Shown here: piece after piece, positions 33,306 through 42,615 of the stretch
Layout of the letters: each line of letters starts with the position of its first letter
How positions within the stretch are numbered: the first letter of the stretch is position 1
Assembly: GCF_902498065.1 (NCBI RefSeq)
Contig: NZ_CABVIR010000006.1
Coordinates: forward strand, 310,001-374,000
Direction: 5' to 3'
From: Pseudomonas fluorescens
GTDB taxonomy: Bacteria > Pseudomonadota > Gammaproteobacteria > Pseudomonadales > Pseudomonadaceae
DNA length: 64,000 nt
Notes under the pieces: model-generated
The model's input: the letters and a program-made list of their open reading frames with translations, nothing else
What the model was told of the DNA's origin: nothing
Database searches by the model: none
Translations under genes and position numbers: made by a program

Positions 33306-34363
33306 CGCTGAGCAACCTCATGCTCACCGGTGTCAGCCGTATCAATACTCGCCTCCACCGACATCCCCACCCGCAAACGCTCAGCCAGAGGCTGGCCCGG
33401 ATCGAGGACGATTTTCACCGGAATCCGCTGCACAACCTTGGTGAAGTTACCGGTCGCGTTGTCCGGTTTGATCGACGCGAAGGTCACCCCGGTGGCAGGC
33501 GCAATGCTCTCGACGCGACCGCGCAATGCTTCGCCGCCAAGGCTGTCGACGCGCACCTGCACGCCTTGCCCCGGTTGCACGTCGGTCAATTGGGTTTCCT
33601 GAAAGTTGGCGACCACATAAGCCTGTGCCAATGGCACCACCGCCAGCAGCTTGCTGCCGGGTGTGACATACGCACCGACACGCACGGCGCGCTCGCCGAC
33701 CATGCCGTCCTGCGGCGCGACGATGCGCGTATAGGACAGCTCAAAGCTGGCCATTTCCAGCGCCGCTTGCGCGCGTTTCAACCCACCGTCTGCCGCATCG
33801 CGCTGGGCGGTGAGGATTTCCACTTGCTTGCGTTCCGCCGCCAACACCGCCGTCGCATTGGCCAACCGGGCGCTGGCCTGATCGATACGCGTGCGGGCTT
33901 GCTGAGCGTTCTGCACCGTCCCCGCGCCAACACGGGCAAGGTGGTTGTAGCGGTTCAATTCATGTTCGGCGAAGGCCATTTCCGCCTTGGCCGACACGAC
34001 CGTGGCTTGCGCCTGAGCAATCACCGACGTCTGGCGCTCAAGGGTTGCGCGGGCGTTTTGCAGTTGCGCCCGCGCCACCAGCGTTTCGGCATCCGCGGCC
34101 TGAGCGGCAGCGCGCAAATCCCGGTCATCGATCAGCGCCAGCAACTGCCCGGCCTGGACCTGTTGATTATCTTCCACCAGCACTTCCTTGATGAACCCGG
34201 CAACGCGGGGCACGACCAAGGTGAAGTCGGCAGAGACAAAGGCGTCATTGGTGTTCTGTTGCGTGCGTTTGCCGAAAATCCCCGGCGCCAACAGATACAC
34301 CAGCACGCCGACCACCATCACGGCGACAATTGCGACGGCCACTTTTTGCTTGGATTGAGTCAT
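33302..34363 (-). CDS. EmrA-like membrane fusion protein
   Basis: A 353-residue periplasmic adaptor with one N-terminal membrane segment (about 8-28), the HlyD motif (VVPRVAGFIKEVLVEDNQQVQAG, in two parts), a long coiled coil (about 90-205) and the return half (IVAPQDGMVGERAVRVGAYV). The ATG at 34363 has AAGG five bases upstream. An ATG ten codons earlier overlaps the transporter stop (ATGA) and would also be coupled. It connects the DHA2 transporter to the NodT channel. Confidence 0.9.
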   Translation of the reverse strand: MTQSKQKVAVAIVAVMVVGVLVYLLAPGIFGKRTQQNTNDAFVSADFTLVVPRVAGFIKEVLVEDNQQVQAGQLLALIDDRDLRAAAQAADAETLVARAQLQNARATLERQTSVIAQAQATVVSAKAEMAFAEHELNRYNHLARVGAGTVQNAQQARTRIDQASARLANATAVLAAERKQVEILTAQRDAADGGLKRAQAALEMASFELSYTRIVAPQDGMVGERAVRVGAYVTPGSKLLAVVPLAQAYVVANFQETQLTDVQPGQGVQVRVDSLGGEALRGRVESIAPATGVTFASIKPDNATGNFTKVVQRIPVKIVLDPGQPLAERLRVGMSVEASIDTADTGEHEVAQR

Positions 34364-34389
34364 AAAAACCTTCTGTTTCAGCGAAGCAT

Positions 34390-35925
34390 TCATGTCGGTG
34401 CACGCGGCGGATAGATTCGCGTCGGCAGCCAGAAAATCAGCAGGATCAGCGCCAGCGCGACGCCGCTCATGCACAGATAAAGGTCCGAGGCCGTCAGCAC
34501 CACGGCTTGCTCATGCAGCCGGTGGGCAAGGCCCGCGCTGTCGCTGTCGGCCAGCGGCGAGTTGCCGAGGCGGTCCACCAGCATGGTCGAGTGAAAGTGC
34601 AGCCTTGACGTGGTCAGCGCGTCGATGACACCCGTGGCGATCACCGCCGACAGACCCTTTACGGTGTTGAACCATGCCGAAGCGAACGGCCCTTCCATCG
34701 GACTGATGCTGCCGGTGGAGAGCATCAACAGCGGCAACACCGCCATCGGCTGACCGAAGATTTGCAGCAGTTGCAGCACGTAGAAATCGTCGCGAATCCA
34801 CACCGACGTCAGCTGCGAGCCACCGATGCACGACAGCGCCAGCATGCTCAGGCCGATCCCCAACACCCAGCGGCAATCGACCCAGCGCAGGTTGCACAGC
34901 GCCGCCACCAAGGGCAGCGCAAGCAACTGTGGCAGGGCCGCCAGCAACATGACCGGCGCCGTCTGCACCGGGCGATAACCCTGAACCTGCGCGAGGTAAC
35001 TGGACGGAATGATGATCACCGCCAGCAAGATCACCAGCACGCCGGCCAGGGTCAGCAAGGCAAACGACAGGTTGCGGATGCCGAGCATCTGCATTTTGAA
35101 AAACGGAATCGGCTGCGACCACTCGTTGATCAGGAACAGCACCAGCAACACCAGCCCGCCGCCGAGCAAGCCACAGATCAGCGTCGACTCGAACCAGTCC
35201 AGCCGATTGCCCTGCAGGATGCCGATCACCAGCATGCAGATCGCCGGAAACCCCAGCAGTAATCCGCGCCAGTTGAACTGCCTGAAACGCTCGAGGCGCA
35301 GCGGATCCTGGGGTAAGCCGTAGGCCACCGCCGCCATGGCGATCAGGCACGGCGCGACGATTTGCCAGAACGTCCATTGCCAGCCGACATGCTCGGTCCA
35401 CAACCCGGCCAGCGGCGTGCCGAGCCCCGGACCGAAGGTGGCCGTGAGGGCATACCCGGCCAGGCCGTAGAGCTTCACGTTGGCCGGCAAAAAACGCAGG
35501 GCGACGGTCATCAACATCGGCGGCAAGGCACCGCCCGCCAGACCTTGAACAGTGCGCATGAGCAGCAGGCTTTCGTAGTTCGGGGCGAACGGACAAAGCA
35601 CGCCCAACACCGTGAACACGCTGATCGCGCAGAGGGTGAAGCGCCGCAACGAGAACGTCACCGAACACCACGGCGCGAATGCCATCGCGGCCACCGAGGT
35701 CGCGGTGTAACTGGCGACCAGCCAGGTGCCTTCGTCGTAGCCGATGGCCAATGCGCCGCGAATGTCGGCGAGAGCGACCTTGGTCACCATCTCGTTCAGA
35801 CCCGACACCAGCACCGCCAGCAACACGCCCACCAGACCGATGATGATCCGCGGGCCGAACACCGGTGGCGTCATGGTGGAGGGACTGGCCGTGGCGAGAG
35901 GGGCCGGGGCCGTGAGGGACGTCAT
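34390..35925 (-). CDS. EmrB-like DHA2-family MFS transporter
   Basis: A 511-residue inner membrane drug/proton antiporter with about fourteen membrane segments. The DHA2 patterns are visible: LNEMVTKVALADI..LAIGYDEGTWLVASYT near 45-75, FTVLGVLCPFAPNYESLLLMRTVQGLAGG (in part) and LAGYALTATFGPGLGTPLAG, the motif C region. It is the first gene of a three-gene pump operon (emrB-emrA-outer membrane channel). Start at the ATG at 35925; GGAG lies about ten bases upstream. A LysR gene on the same strand lies 217 bases upstream and may control it. Confidence 0.9.
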   Translation of the reverse strand: MTSLTAPAPLATASPSTMTPPVFGPRIIIGLVGVLLAVLVSGLNEMVTKVALADIRGALAIGYDEGTWLVASYTATSVAAMAFAPWCSVTFSLRRFTLCAISVFTVLGVLCPFAPNYESLLLMRTVQGLAGGALPPMLMTVALRFLPANVKLYGLAGYALTATFGPGLGTPLAGLWTEHVGWQWTFWQIVAPCLIAMAAVAYGLPQDPLRLERFRQFNWRGLLLGFPAICMLVIGILQGNRLDWFESTLICGLLGGGLVLLVLFLINEWSQPIPFFKMQMLGIRNLSFALLTLAGVLVILLAVIIIPSSYLAQVQGYRPVQTAPVMLLAALPQLLALPLVAALCNLRWVDCRWVLGIGLSMLALSCIGGSQLTSVWIRDDFYVLQLLQIFGQPMAVLPLLMLSTGSISPMEGPFASAWFNTVKGLSAVIATGVIDALTTSRLHFHSTMLVDRLGNSPLADSDSAGLAHRLHEQAVVLTASDLYLCMSGVALALILLIFWLPTRIYPPRAPT

Positions 35926-36034
35926 GGACTGCAAGCTCCGGGATTTGAATACCGAAGCATTTTAGGAAGTGTGGAAGCTGACGAAAATCAACTTATTGGT
36001 AGGTTATAAGTGCGTTCCATGCAGCAATGCAGAA

Positions 36035-36135
36035 CCCCTGTGGGAGCGAGCCTGCACGCGATGGGGCACTTACATTCAACATCATCTTTGTCTGATCTAC
36101 CGTTATCGCGAGCAGGCTCGCTCCCACAGGGAATC
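36035..36135. repeat. REP pair between LysR gene and efflux operon
   Basis: CCCTGTGGGAGCGAGCCTGC (from about 36036, then ACGCGATGG) and ATCGCGAGCAGGCTCGCTCC (from about 36107) are inverted copies about 40 bases apart. They separate the LysR gene from the emrB-like operon. Confidence 0.85.
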
Positions 36136-36141
36136 ATTTGA

Positions 36142-37068
36142 TCAACCTGAAGTCGGCTGTGCAGCCAGCCACGTTTCGTCGCAGCAGGTTTTTAGTGTTT
36201 CTCGCATCCAGCGATGCGCCGGGTCTTTGTCGAAGCGCGGGTGCCAGGCCTGGGTCAGCATCAGGGTCGGCAACGGGATCGGCAGGGTGAACGAGCGTAA
36301 TTTCAAGCCCAGCCGTCGCACGCTCAACAGCGCTTCCTTGGGCACCGGCAGAATCAGATCGGAATCAGGCAAGGCAAACATCGCCGCATGGAAACTCGGT
36401 GCTATCACCGCAACCCGGCGCTCCAGGCCCAAGGCATTGAGCGCCGTATCAATCGGCCCGCGAGCGATGCCGCGACGAGACACGCTGATGTGAGAAAACC
36501 CGGCATAGCGTTCGGCGGTGATCTCTTCATCAAACAGCGGGTGGTCGTCGCGCACCAGGCCGACAAAGTGCGTGGAGAACAGGGTCTGCACCTTCACTTC
36601 CGGCATCAACGGCCGATTGTTGCTGACGCTTAAATCGATGCGCCCTTCACGCAGCGCTTCGTCATCCCCATCGCCCTCCGGAACGAAGCGCAATTCGCAG
36701 TGCGGCGCCTGCCGCTCCATGGTGTCGAACAGCTTGCCGCCGTAGACCCCGACAAAGAAATCGTTGGCGCGAATGCTGAAGCGTCGGCGCAAACTGCCCA
36801 GCTCTACGTCATCAGCGGATCGGAACAACAACGCGGCCTGCTCCACCACCTCCCGCACCTGTTCGCGCAACGCCAATGCCTTGGGCGTCGGCACCAGGCC
36901 GCGGCCGGCACGTACCAGGATCGGATCGCCGATGGCCTCGCGGATCCGCGTCAACGTCCGGCTCATGGCTGCCGGGCTTAGATTCATGCGGCGCGCGGCG
37001 CCTACCACGCTGCCTTCGTCGAGCAAGGCGTCGAGGGCGACCAGAAGATTCATGTCCGGGAGTTGCAT
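36142..37068 (-). CDS. LysR-family transcriptional regulator
   Basis: A 308-residue regulator. The N-terminal helix-turn-helix is canonical (LDALLDEGSVVGAARRMN and LSPAAMSRTLTRIREAIGD, about 12-48), followed by a periplasmic-binding-like effector domain (about 88-300). The ATG at 37068 begins MQLPDMNLLV, the usual start. The gene is followed by a REP pair and then the emrB-like operon on the same strand. A deleted relic of a close relative lies at 42160-42412. The effector is unknown; drug efflux control is a reasonable inference from position only. Confidence 0.9.
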   Translation of the reverse strand: MQLPDMNLLVALDALLDEGSVVGAARRMNLSPAAMSRTLTRIREAIGDPILVRAGRGLVPTPKALALREQVREVVEQAALLFRSADDVELGSLRRRFSIRANDFFVGVYGGKLFDTMERQAPHCELRFVPEGDGDDEALREGRIDLSVSNNRPLMPEVKVQTLFSTHFVGLVRDDHPLFDEEITAERYAGFSHISVSRRGIARGPIDTALNALGLERRVAVIAPSFHAAMFALPDSDLILPVPKEALLSVRRLGLKLRSFTLPIPLPTLMLTQAWHPRFDKDPAHRWMRETLKTCCDETWLAAQPTSG

Positions 37069-37144
37069 ACTGGGCACTCGTGACTGATCTGGATTGATTC
37101 AGACGCAATGCTAGCAGCTCGAACAAGCGCGTCGAAGGCCACGC

Positions 37145-39691
37145 TTACTCGCAGTACGAGCGATCCTCGAGCCAAAGCCTCAACCCCGGCGCCGATAGCG
37201 GCCTTGAAATCAGATAGCCCTGGCCGACGTGATAGCCCTGCTCTTGCAGAATGCGTTGCTGGCCCAGCGTTTCAATACCTTCGGCCACCACGCGTAATTT
37301 CAGGCTCTCGCCAATACGGATTACCGCTTCGCTCAAGGCCTGACTGGTGGTGTCATGTTCCAGGTCATGAACAAAGCTGCGATCGAGCTTGAGTTCCTGG
37401 ATAGGAATTCGACGCAGATAGCTAAGGCTCGAATAACCCGTGCCGAAATCATCCATGGCCAGGCGAATCCCCAGGGCGTGCACCTCGTTGATCGTGGTCA
37501 GGGTATCGGGATTGCTGTCCATCAGGACGTTTTCGGTAATTTCCAGCGTCAGGTCGGAAGTTTTCAGCTGCTGCTCGGCGAGGATCCCGATCAGCATGCC
37601 GGGCAATCCCCGATTATGGAAATTGGTGGGTGACAGATTGACTGATATGGCGGGCACCTCAAGCCCTTCGCGACGCCAGGCGGCCAGTTGGCGGCAGGCT
37701 TCACGCAGGGCCCATTGTCCAAGCTCGACAATCAACCCGCACTCCTCGGCGAGTGGAATAAAGCAGCCGGGCGAGATATCGCCCAGATGTGGATGCCTCC
37801 AGCGAGCCAAGGCCTCCACGCCGTAAAGATCATTGCCCTGCAGATTGATTTGCGGCTGATAGACCAAGTGCAACAGATGTTGATCAATAGCTTCACGCAA
37901 TGCCGCCTCAAGGTTCAAGCGTCCGCGCGCCAACTGATCAAGGCCTTGGCTGAAGAAGCTGACACACCCCCGCCCGCTGGTCTTGGCTTGATACATGGCC
38001 ATATCGGCGCGATGCAGCAGAGTCTCCATGGAACGGCCATCGTCAGGAAACAGGCTGACACCGATACTTGCCGATGGTTTGAGCGTTACACCCGCAATCT
38101 CGCAGGGCGCGCACAGTTCACATCTCAAATGCTCGATCACGACCTGGGCCTGCGCCAATGCGCACTGGGGCAACACCACGACAAACTCATCACCCGATAA
38201 TCTGCTCACGATGTCGACCTTGCGCCGATACTTGCCCAGGCGCCGGGCGATCATTCGCAGAAACTCATCACCGGCCGGATGCCCCAGCGAATCATTGACC
38301 TGCTTGAAGCGGTCCAGGTCAATAAACAGGACGGTGAGCGGCGTGTCATCGCGTGAGGCTTCGGCGATGGCCTGGTCCGCGCGGGCGCTAAGCAGGTTGC
38401 GGTTGGGCAGACCGGTCAAGTCGTCATAAAAAGCCAGTTGGCGGATATGCGCGCGTGATTCCTCGCGCTCAAGGGCCAATGCACACAAGTAAATACTGGC
38501 ACTGACCAATTGCTGATGCAGCAACGAAGGCTCACGGGGCTCGTGATAGTAAAACGCAAAAGTACCCAACACCCGGCCCGAGCTGGATTTGATCGGCGTC
38601 GACCAGCAGGCCCTGAGGCCCAAGGGCAACGCCAAATCACGAAAGCGGACCCAGAACGGATGACTGGCAATGTCACGGACCATCACCGCCGTGCCGCTGA
38701 ACGCAGCGGCGCCGCAAGAGCCGACGCCCGGTCCGATAGCCACATTATCCAACGCCGCACAGTAGCTGGCCGGCAGATCAGGAGCCGCCAGGGTCCGCAA
38801 TCGCCCGCTATCATCGACACTCAAAATCGAGGCGACCACTTCCGGCGCGACCCTCTGGACCTCCTTGCATACCAGGCCCATCAACGACTCTATCGACTCC
38901 TCCTGTACCATCGCCTCAAGCATCTTGTGACGCAGGATCTCCGGCATTCGAGAGTGAGTGACGTCGATCATCACGCTGACGGTATTGAGCAGATTGCCGT
39001 GGTCGTCACACACCGGGTAAATCGTGACATCGCACCAAACCCGGCGCCCCTCGCGCAGGTAGCCGACAGCCTCTGAGCGGTAGACCTCGCCACGCGTTAC
39101 CTGCCCGTTGATGGCGGCAATGGTCTGCTGATCAAAATCCGGCGCGATCACGCTATCGAGCGTGCGTCCGCGGACCTGATCGAGGTCGTACCCGAACATC
39201 CGGGTGAACCCACCGTTGGCGTACACCATGCTCCATTGACCGTCGGTGATGATGATGGCGTTTTCCGTGGTGTCGACCACCAGCGACAGCAGTTGCAGGC
39301 GTTCGTGCTCCTTGTGTTGACGGGTTATGTCCTTGACGATCGCGACATAGAACAGCTGCCCTGAAGCATTGACTCTGGAGATGGACATGGCTCCCCAGCG
39401 GTGATCACCGTCCGGCCGTTCGATCAACACGTCTCGACTGCTACCGACAATCCTGTTGATGCCGCTCCGTCTGTTGGCGTCAATGTAACTGTCGTGATCA
39501 GCCCGGATCATGTCCGGCACCAGCAAGCGGACGTTCTGGCCGAGCACCTGATCGCGCTCATTGCCCCATAGGGTCTCAGCGGCATCATTGAACAAAATGA
39601 CCCGATTCTGGCTGTCGATGACCACAACGCTATCAATGGATTGCGCGAGTGCCTGGGTAAAGATGGGTGAAAAATCCTGAACATCCGACAT
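37145..39691 (-). CDS. DosP-like PAS-PAS-GAF-GGDEF-EAL protein (copy A)
   Basis: An 848-residue soluble protein with two PAS domains (about 10-125 and 135-248), a GAF domain (about 260-415, with SCGAAAFSG), a GGDEF domain and an EAL domain (EAL at 626-628). The EAL site is complete (EITEN, DDFG, KLD, AEGIE), so it should hydrolyse c-di-GMP. The GGDEF motif reads SGDEF (499-503) with an inhibitory site RKVD (490-493). The layout is that of E. coli DosP, but where DosP has its haem-binding histidine (after YIR) this protein has alanine (residue 72), so haem binding of that kind is unlikely. A paralogue lies at 47605-50151. Confidence 0.88.
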   Translation of the reverse strand: MSDVQDFSPIFTQALAQSIDSVVVIDSQNRVILFNDAAETLWGNERDQVLGQNVRLLVPDMIRADHDSYIDANRRSGINRIVGSSRDVLIERPDGDHRWGAMSISRVNASGQLFYVAIVKDITRQHKEHERLQLLSLVVDTTENAIIITDGQWSMVYANGGFTRMFGYDLDQVRGRTLDSVIAPDFDQQTIAAINGQVTRGEVYRSEAVGYLREGRRVWCDVTIYPVCDDHGNLLNTVSVMIDVTHSRMPEILRHKMLEAMVQEESIESLMGLVCKEVQRVAPEVVASILSVDDSGRLRTLAAPDLPASYCAALDNVAIGPGVGSCGAAAFSGTAVMVRDIASHPFWVRFRDLALPLGLRACWSTPIKSSSGRVLGTFAFYYHEPREPSLLHQQLVSASIYLCALALEREESRAHIRQLAFYDDLTGLPNRNLLSARADQAIAEASRDDTPLTVLFIDLDRFKQVNDSLGHPAGDEFLRMIARRLGKYRRKVDIVSRLSGDEFVVVLPQCALAQAQVVIEHLRCELCAPCEIAGVTLKPSASIGVSLFPDDGRSMETLLHRADMAMYQAKTSGRGCVSFFSQGLDQLARGRLNLEAALREAIDQHLLHLVYQPQINLQGNDLYGVEALARWRHPHLGDISPGCFIPLAEECGLIVELGQWALREACRQLAAWRREGLEVPAISVNLSPTNFHNRGLPGMLIGILAEQQLKTSDLTLEITENVLMDSNPDTLTTINEVHALGIRLAMDDFGTGYSSLSYLRRIPIQELKLDRSFVHDLEHDTTSQALSEAVIRIGESLKLRVVAEGIETLGQQRILQEQGYHVGQGYLISRPLSAPGLRLWLEDRSYCE

Positions 39692-39781
39692 GCCGATGAC
39701 TCACTGATAACGCTTTAACGTACAAGGCTCCATGCTGCGTCAGGTTTGCCGAGCCAACCGGTCTTCCAGAATTCCCCGGCG

Positions 39782-41410
39782 TCAGGTCTTGAAGTGCCGC
39801 ACCATCGAGCTCAGTTCGGAGGCCAGGCGCGACAATTCGCTGCTGGCCGAACTCGTCTGATGAGCGCCGTCAGCCGCGCGGGTCGACAATTCACGAATAT
39901 TCAACAGGTTTCGATCCACTTCATGGGCAACCTTGGCCTGCTCCTCGGTGGCGCTGGCGATCACCAGGTTGCGTTCGGTTATCTCGTGCACTGCGGCAAA
40001 GATCGCCTCAAGCGCCTGACCGGCTGCTTCCGTCGCTTGCAACGAACTACTGGCCCTCAAGGTACTGGCGTCCATGGCGTTGACGGCCTGGTGCGTGCCG
40101 CTCTGGATTCCGGCAATCATCTGTTCGATTTCCCGGGTCGACTCCTGAGTGCGATAAGCCAGGGTCCGCACCTCGTCTGCGACGACAGCAAACCCGCGCC
40201 CCGCTTCACCGGCTCGCGCAGCTTCAATAGCGGCATTGAGCGCCAGCAAATTCGTCTGGTCAGAAATACTGCGGATCACCTCCAGTACCTTGCCGATGTC
40301 GCGAGTCTGGGTGGCCAGGTCCTGTACCAGGGCGGAACTGGTGCTGATCTCCCGGCTCATGGCGTCCACCTCCTCAAGCGTGGTTTGCACCTGCCGACGA
40401 CTTTGACCCGCCAATTGATTGGTCGCGTTGGAGGCCTCTGATGTGGACACTGCGTTTCTCGCGACTTCTTCGACTGCCGCCGTCATCTCGGTGACAGCGG
40501 TGACCGCTTGTTCAAGCTCGTTGTGCTGCTGATTCAGGCCGTGATTGCTTTCCACCGTGACCCGGCTCAATTGCTCGGCAGAACTGGCCAATTGATGGGC
40601 GTATTGGCTGATCTGCTCGATGGTCTGACGCTGGCTGATCTGCATCTGCTGCAACCCCAGGAATAGCTGACCGATCTCGTTGCTCGACTGCACATCGATC
40701 GGATGTCGCAAATCCCCCGAGGCGATTTCCTCGAAATGCTGCCCTGCCTCACGCAGTGGGCGCAGCACGCGGCTGGCGATAAACCACCAGCAACCGGCCA
40801 CTAACAACCCGGCGATCACAAACAGAATCAACGCCTGAGCCTGGGCCATGCCGTAGCGGGAATGGGCCTGATCCATGATTGCGGCGGTTTGCACATCGAG
40901 CTGCTTTTCGAAGCCGACCAGAGCCATGTCAAACCGGTCGTTAGCCGTCCGCGCCTTGAGATTGACCTCGATGTAACGCGCTTCCGATCCTTGGCTCAGC
41001 GCCTGCATCTGCTCCTCCAGGGTATCGCGATACACCACGAAAGCCTGCTGCAACTCATCGCTCTGAAGGGTCGAATGGCTACTCTTCTCATGCGCAGCAA
41101 ACGTGTCGAAGTAATCGATGGCTTCCTGAAACAGGTTCGTCGCCCGCTGCAGGCTGGCCTGGGCCTTGACGGTATCGCCCGTGCGCGTTTCGAGGAATGC
41201 CCCCGCCATGCCCACGCGGGAACGCAATAGACGCAGATAGGCCAGGTGCACCCGACTGTTCTGGGTGACCCCGACCTGATGCAGGTTTTGGATCTGCTCA
41301 TCGCTGCTCAGCGCGCTGCGCCAACTGGTCAACGACGAAACCAGTAATGCACAGACGAACAATGCAAGCACCCAGAACATGCCTGTTCGGATTTTCAGAT
41401 GAGTCAGCAT
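39782..41410 (-). CDS. Methyl-accepting chemotaxis protein
   Basis: A 542-residue chemoreceptor. Membrane segments at about 10-30 and 190-212 enclose a helical periplasmic sensor of about 160 residues. A HAMP domain (about 213-265) and the long signalling coiled coil follow, with the conserved tip EVIRSISDQTNLLALNAAIE and AARAGEAGRGFAVVADEVR near 370-405. No C-terminal CheR-binding pentapeptide is seen. The ligand is unknown. It is divergent from the XRE gene with 207 bases between, and lies 90 bases before the DosP-like gene on the same strand. Confidence 0.93.
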   Translation of the reverse strand: MLTHLKIRTGMFWVLALFVCALLVSSLTSWRSALSSDEQIQNLHQVGVTQNSRVHLAYLRLLRSRVGMAGAFLETRTGDTVKAQASLQRATNLFQEAIDYFDTFAAHEKSSHSTLQSDELQQAFVVYRDTLEEQMQALSQGSEARYIEVNLKARTANDRFDMALVGFEKQLDVQTAAIMDQAHSRYGMAQAQALILFVIAGLLVAGCWWFIASRVLRPLREAGQHFEEIASGDLRHPIDVQSSNEIGQLFLGLQQMQISQRQTIEQISQYAHQLASSAEQLSRVTVESNHGLNQQHNELEQAVTAVTEMTAAVEEVARNAVSTSEASNATNQLAGQSRRQVQTTLEEVDAMSREISTSSALVQDLATQTRDIGKVLEVIRSISDQTNLLALNAAIEAARAGEAGRGFAVVADEVRTLAYRTQESTREIEQMIAGIQSGTHQAVNAMDASTLRASSSLQATEAAGQALEAIFAAVHEITERNLVIASATEEQAKVAHEVDRNLLNIRELSTRAADGAHQTSSASSELSRLASELSSMVRHFKT

Positions 41411-41511
41411 TTTGGACAGTTCTCAGTTGTACGGGCGGTCACCAGCCAAAAAGCCAGCATCAAATTACACCACATCCTATAGGGGCAATTTGACATGAAT
41501 CAAACAAACAA

Positions 41512-41526
41512 TGACGTAATACATCA
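41512..41526. promoter_or_regulatory. Candidate operator between chemoreceptor and XRE genes
   Basis: TGACGTA-A-TACATCA is a near palindrome (six of seven arm positions match) in the AT-rich divergent promoter region. A similar string, GTCGTATAACATCA, lies at about 41535-41548. It may bind the XRE protein encoded next to it. Confidence 0.35.
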
Positions 41527-41617
41527 ATACCTTCGTCGTATAACATCATTCGCTTGAACGTAGTAAGTGCGCAAAATGTCACATAACTACGGAAAATTGA
41601 CGCTGGAGGTCAAAATC

Positions 41618-41995
41618 ATGAAGGAGCGCACAGTGACAGATCATGTGGGTGCCGCAATCGCAGCCCGCCGTAAAGCAAAGGGCCTGACTCAGGCTCATAT
41701 TGCCGAAGCTATCGGCGTGGAAAAAGAGACGGTCAGCCGCATGGAAAATGGCGTGATTTCCCTGACCCTGACACGCCTGCAGCAAATGTCCGAGGTGCTC
41801 GATTGCTCGCTTAGCGATCTGGTGCGCACCAACGCCCATGACTCCCACAGCCAGTCCCAGAACATCAATGAGCTGATTCAGAGCCTGCCGGCCGGTGAAC
41901 GAGTGTTGGTGGTTAATTTCGTTGCTGAAATCGTCAAGGTGCTGAAATCCAGAGAGCCGGTTCAACACTATGATTCGAGCGCTGGCCGACGATAG
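41618..41995 (+). CDS. XRE-family helix-turn-helix regulator
   Basis: A 125-residue regulator with an N-terminal Cro/C1 helix-turn-helix (VGAAIAARRKAKGLTQAHIA and EAIGVEKETVSRMENG, about 8-45), and a short C-terminal helical tail (about 80-112). The ATG at 41618 has GGAGG eight bases upstream and is clearly better than the ATG at 41567-41581. The last codons run up to the edge of the tauC-like relic, so the C-terminus may have been shaped by that junction. It faces away from the chemoreceptor gene. Confidence 0.88.
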   Translation: MKERTVTDHVGAAIAARRKAKGLTQAHIAEAIGVEKETVSRMENGVISLTLTRLQQMSEVLDCSLSDLVRTNAHDSHSQSQNINELIQSLPAGERVLVVNFVAEIVKVLKSREPVQHYDSSAGRR

Positions 41996-42155
41996 AGCCC
42001 CCAGCGCCTCACCGTCACCCGCTCCAGCGAATCAAACACCAGGTTCTCCACCTGCAACCCAATCAAAATCACCACCGCCAACTCGGCAAACACCTTGTCG
42101 GTGTACAGCGCTTTGCGGTTCTGAAAGATGTGCCAACCCAATCCACCCTTGCGGC
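41996..42155 (-). pseudogene. Relic of the 3' end of a tauC-like permease gene
   Basis: About 150 bases align without gaps to 43743-43902, the 3' end of the intact permease gene, at a constant offset of 1747 bases; I count roughly 20 mismatches by eye. Only the last 50 or so codons are present and no start exists. The match ends near 42152 and LysR-like sequence begins within a few bases. Confidence 0.85.
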
Positions 42156-42159
42156 AGGA

Positions 42160-42412
42160 TAAAGGAGCGCAATTTCAAGCCCAGACGCCGCACGCTCAAC
42201 AGTGCTTCCTTGGGCACCGGCAGAATCAGATCGGAATCAGGCAAGGCAAACATCGCCGTCGGGCTGAGGTTCATCCGCCGTGCAGCGCCCCACCACACTG
42301 CCCTCGCCGAGCAAGGCGTCGAGGGCGATCAGAAGATTCATGTCCGGGAGTTGCATGCTGAACACTCGTGGCTGATCTGGATTGATTCGGACGCAGCTCT
42401 AGCAGCTAATCC
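42160..42412 (-). pseudogene. Relic of a LysR gene with a large internal deletion
   Basis: Bases 42170-42260 match 36298-36388 (codons for FALPDSDLILPVPKEALLSV), and 42258-42412 match 36968-37119 (the N-terminal codons plus the upstream leader). The roughly 580 bases between are gone. The join lies at ATCGCCG. The result reads MNLSPTAMFALPDSDLILP, fusing DNA-binding and effector parts, so it is not a working regulator. It derives from a close paralogue of the LysR gene at 36142-37068. Confidence 0.85.
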
Positions 42413-42418
42413 ACGCTG

Positions 42419-42452
42419 CAGGAGCAAGCTTGCTCGCGATGAACGATAACGC
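42419..42452. repeat. Single REP-like element
   Basis: CAGGAGCAAGCTTGCTCGCG followed by ATGAACGATAACG is a Pseudomonas REP of the GAGCAAGCTTGCTC type. It lies between the LysR relic and the Rhs-core gene. The rest of 42413-42615 shows no gene. Confidence 0.7.
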
Positions 42453-42615
42453 GGTCCGCACGTGGGACCGAATCGCGCCACTCGCAAGCAAGCGATGCTC
42501 ATACGGGGGCAGCTGTGTTGAACTCGGGGCTCTAAAACTAGCAGTTCTGATAGTTCTCAACCGTGGTTCAGACGTGTAGAACTGCAAGCACCCACCCCAC
42601 TTCCGCGTGGCTTTC

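Noticed and set aside
37145..39691. Calling the DosP-like proteins oxygen sensors
   Set aside because: The expected haem histidine is alanine in both, so the layout alone does not support it.
42032..42298. An 88-codon open frame that reads MNLSPTAMFALPDSDLILP
   Set aside because: It is made by fusion of two relics (LysR and tauC end) and has no family of its own; annotated as two pseudogene pieces.
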